From JAGLHV01 sp023132075 [NCBI: bacterium] (GTDB lineage: Bacteria; CBDUZB01; JAGLHV01), in NCBI GenBank assembly GCA_023132075.1, contig JAGLYT010000075.1:1-7438 (forward strand): a stretch of 7,438 nt of DNA, given 5' to 3'. Every line of letters begins with the position of its first letter. The first letter of the stretch is position 1. Positions 6,480 through 7,438 of this stretch are shown in pieces. The translations under genes and the position numbers were made by a program. The notes under the pieces are model-generated. The model was not told the DNA's origin. It saw only the letters and a list, made by a program, of their open reading frames with translations, and made no database searches.

Positions 6480-7438
6480 ACCACAACCTCCTTATTTTGC
6501 TGAAGAATTTCTTCAAAACCTACCTGCTCCCAATAAAGGGGGCATCCCCCGTTACAAATAGCTAAATGCCGGCATTCTTTACATTTTTGGTGAGCAAAAC
6601 GCTTCTTCTGAAAAAATTCAAAATCCATACTTCTCCACACCTCTTTAAATCTGCCCTTCATCTCCAAAATCTTTCCCATTGGCTTAGGGAAACTGGAACA
6701 GGGAAGAATATTTCCGTCCGGGGCAATACTCAACAATCCATCACAAGCCGCACACCCTTTACTCCCCAATCCATGCACAATGGGATTAAAAATACACATT
6801 GGCGTAGGTGAATACCACATAAATTCCAATTCTAATTTTTTAGCATATTCAAAAACTTCTAAAACGACCTCTCCTATTTCCGAATAAGTTATTAAAACTT
6901 TATTCAAGTCCTTCAATGCCGAACCCTGCGGGGTGAGCATATTCATAGAAAAGCGGTCCATACCTAAATCTTTTACCGTATCTAAAATATTAAAAAGTTC
7001 TTCTTTATTCAAACGGGAAATAGTAGTATTGGTATGCACCCTGATTCCTGCTTTCTTTAAATGCATAAGTCCTTCAATCGTGAAAATAAAAGCACCGGAT
7101 TTTTGAACAATAGCATCATGTAAAACAGGATTCCCTCCTTCTAAACTAACCTGAGCGGAATCTAATCCCGCATCTTTAAAGGATTGGGCTTTTTCTTTAG
7201 TAATAAGCGTGGCATTAGTAATTAAATTAGTCCACATTTTTAACGATTTAGCAAAGCTAATTAACTCTTTAAGGTCATCCCGTAAGGTAGGCTCCCCCCC
7301 GGTGAAACTCACAGAGGGGACTTCTGCTTCATTTTTGATGATATTAAGTACTTCTTTAATTTCCTCTGTATTTATTTCTTCTCTGTTTTGCTTTTTAGTA
7401 CATCCACAGGAAGCATAGCAAAATTTACAAGCTAAATT
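6476..7438 (-). CDS. Radical SAM/SPASM domain protein, 5' partial
   Basis: The frame stays open from 7312 to the right edge, so the GTG at 7312 is an internal valine and the protein is truncated N-terminally; 320 residues are visible. Counting from the edge, the first residues read NLACKFCYASCGC. Cys4 and Cys7 are the second and third cysteines of the CxxxCxxC motif that binds the 4Fe-4S cluster and S-adenosylmethionine; the first cysteine should lie one codon outside the window. Core motifs follow: SFTGGEPT (44-51) and VSLEGG (97-102). The C-terminal SPASM domain shows C-X9-G-X4-C (Cys232, Gly242, Cys247; PDGNILPC) and C-X2-C-X5-C-X3-C (Cys286, 289, 295, 299; CNGGCP), ligands of auxiliary clusters. 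Such enzymes modify peptides, proteins or cofactors such as haem intermediates; the substrate here is not evident. Its stop overlaps the membrane protein start. Confidence 0.93.
   Translation of the reverse strand, partial: NLACKFCYASCGCTKKQNREEINTEEIKEVLNIIKNEAEVPSVSFTGGEPTLRDDLKELISFAKSLKMWTNLITNATLITKEKAQSFKDAGLDSAQVSLEGGNPVLHDAIVQKSGAFIFTIEGLMHLKKAGIRVHTNTTISRLNKEELFNILDTVKDLGMDRFSMNMLTPQGSALKDLNKVLITYSEIGEVVLEVFEYAKKLELEFMWYSPTPMCIFNPIVHGLGSKGCAACDGLLSIAPDGNILPCSSFPKPMGKILEMKGRFKEVWRSMDFEFFQKKRFAHQKCKECRHLAICNGGCPLYWEQVGFEEILQQNKEVVV
6487..6493 (-). promoter_or_regulatory. Perfect Shine-Dalgarno of the membrane protein gene
   Basis: On the minus strand AAGGAGG ends 7 nt before the GTG start at 6479. 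It lies inside the last codons of the radical SAM gene and decides the GTG start. It is much stronger than any ribosome binding site in the plus-strand operon. Confidence 0.8.

Noticed and set aside
7310-7312. GTG at 7312 (minus strand) as the start of the radical SAM protein.
   Set aside because: It encodes the residue just before SFTGGEP inside the core fold. The same frame continues upstream through the iron-sulfur cysteines to the window edge.
7209-7418. A 69-codon plus-strand open frame near the right edge as a possible small gene or peptide precursor.
   Set aside because: It lies wholly antisense to the conserved radical SAM core, has no ribosome binding site, and its sequence is explained by the opposite strand.

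Overview
The window is AT-rich and densely coded, and uses the standard genetic code. It looks like a fragment of a diderm, probably anaerobic bacterium from a poorly cultured lineage. The reasons are a PorV-like outer-membrane barrel, a secreted LamG protein with a FlgD-like C-terminal Ig domain, and a radical SAM/SPASM enzyme. That mix is familiar from Omnitrophota-, Cloacimonadota- or Desantisbacteria-like genomes. The taxonomic guess is an inference and is weak.

Layout. Positions 1-1190 (+) hold the 3' part of a secreted LamG-fold protein, cut by the left edge and closed by a clear intrinsic terminator at 1229-1265. A regulatory gap (1266-1439) carries a good sigma70-type promoter, a possible second promoter, a 14-bp near-repeat and a 12-bp palindrome. 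It drives a tightly packed three-gene operon. The first gene is an outer-membrane barrel fused to a periplasmic TPR array (1440-3383). The second is a membrane sensor histidine kinase (3380-4780), joined to the first by a 4-nt ATGA overlap. The third is an OmpR-type response regulator (4789-5481), whose ribosome binding site lies across the kinase stop codon. After a 29-bp convergent gap, the minus strand carries a two-gene operon. A radical SAM/SPASM protein cut by the right edge (complement 6476 to beyond 7438) overlaps by 4 nt (GTGA) with a four-helix membrane protein of unknown function (complement 5511-6479).

How the genes may work together. The plus-strand operon reads as one envelope-signalling unit. 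The outer-membrane barrel places about 340 residues of TPR in the periplasm, the kinase presents a roughly 140-residue periplasmic sensor region, and the regulator carries a DNA-binding domain. Fusion of barrel and TPR, and coupling of that gene to its own kinase, are the most interesting things here. The minus-strand pair looks like a separate modification or maturation unit with unknown substrate. No RNA genes, CRISPR arrays, insertion sequences or phage genes were seen.
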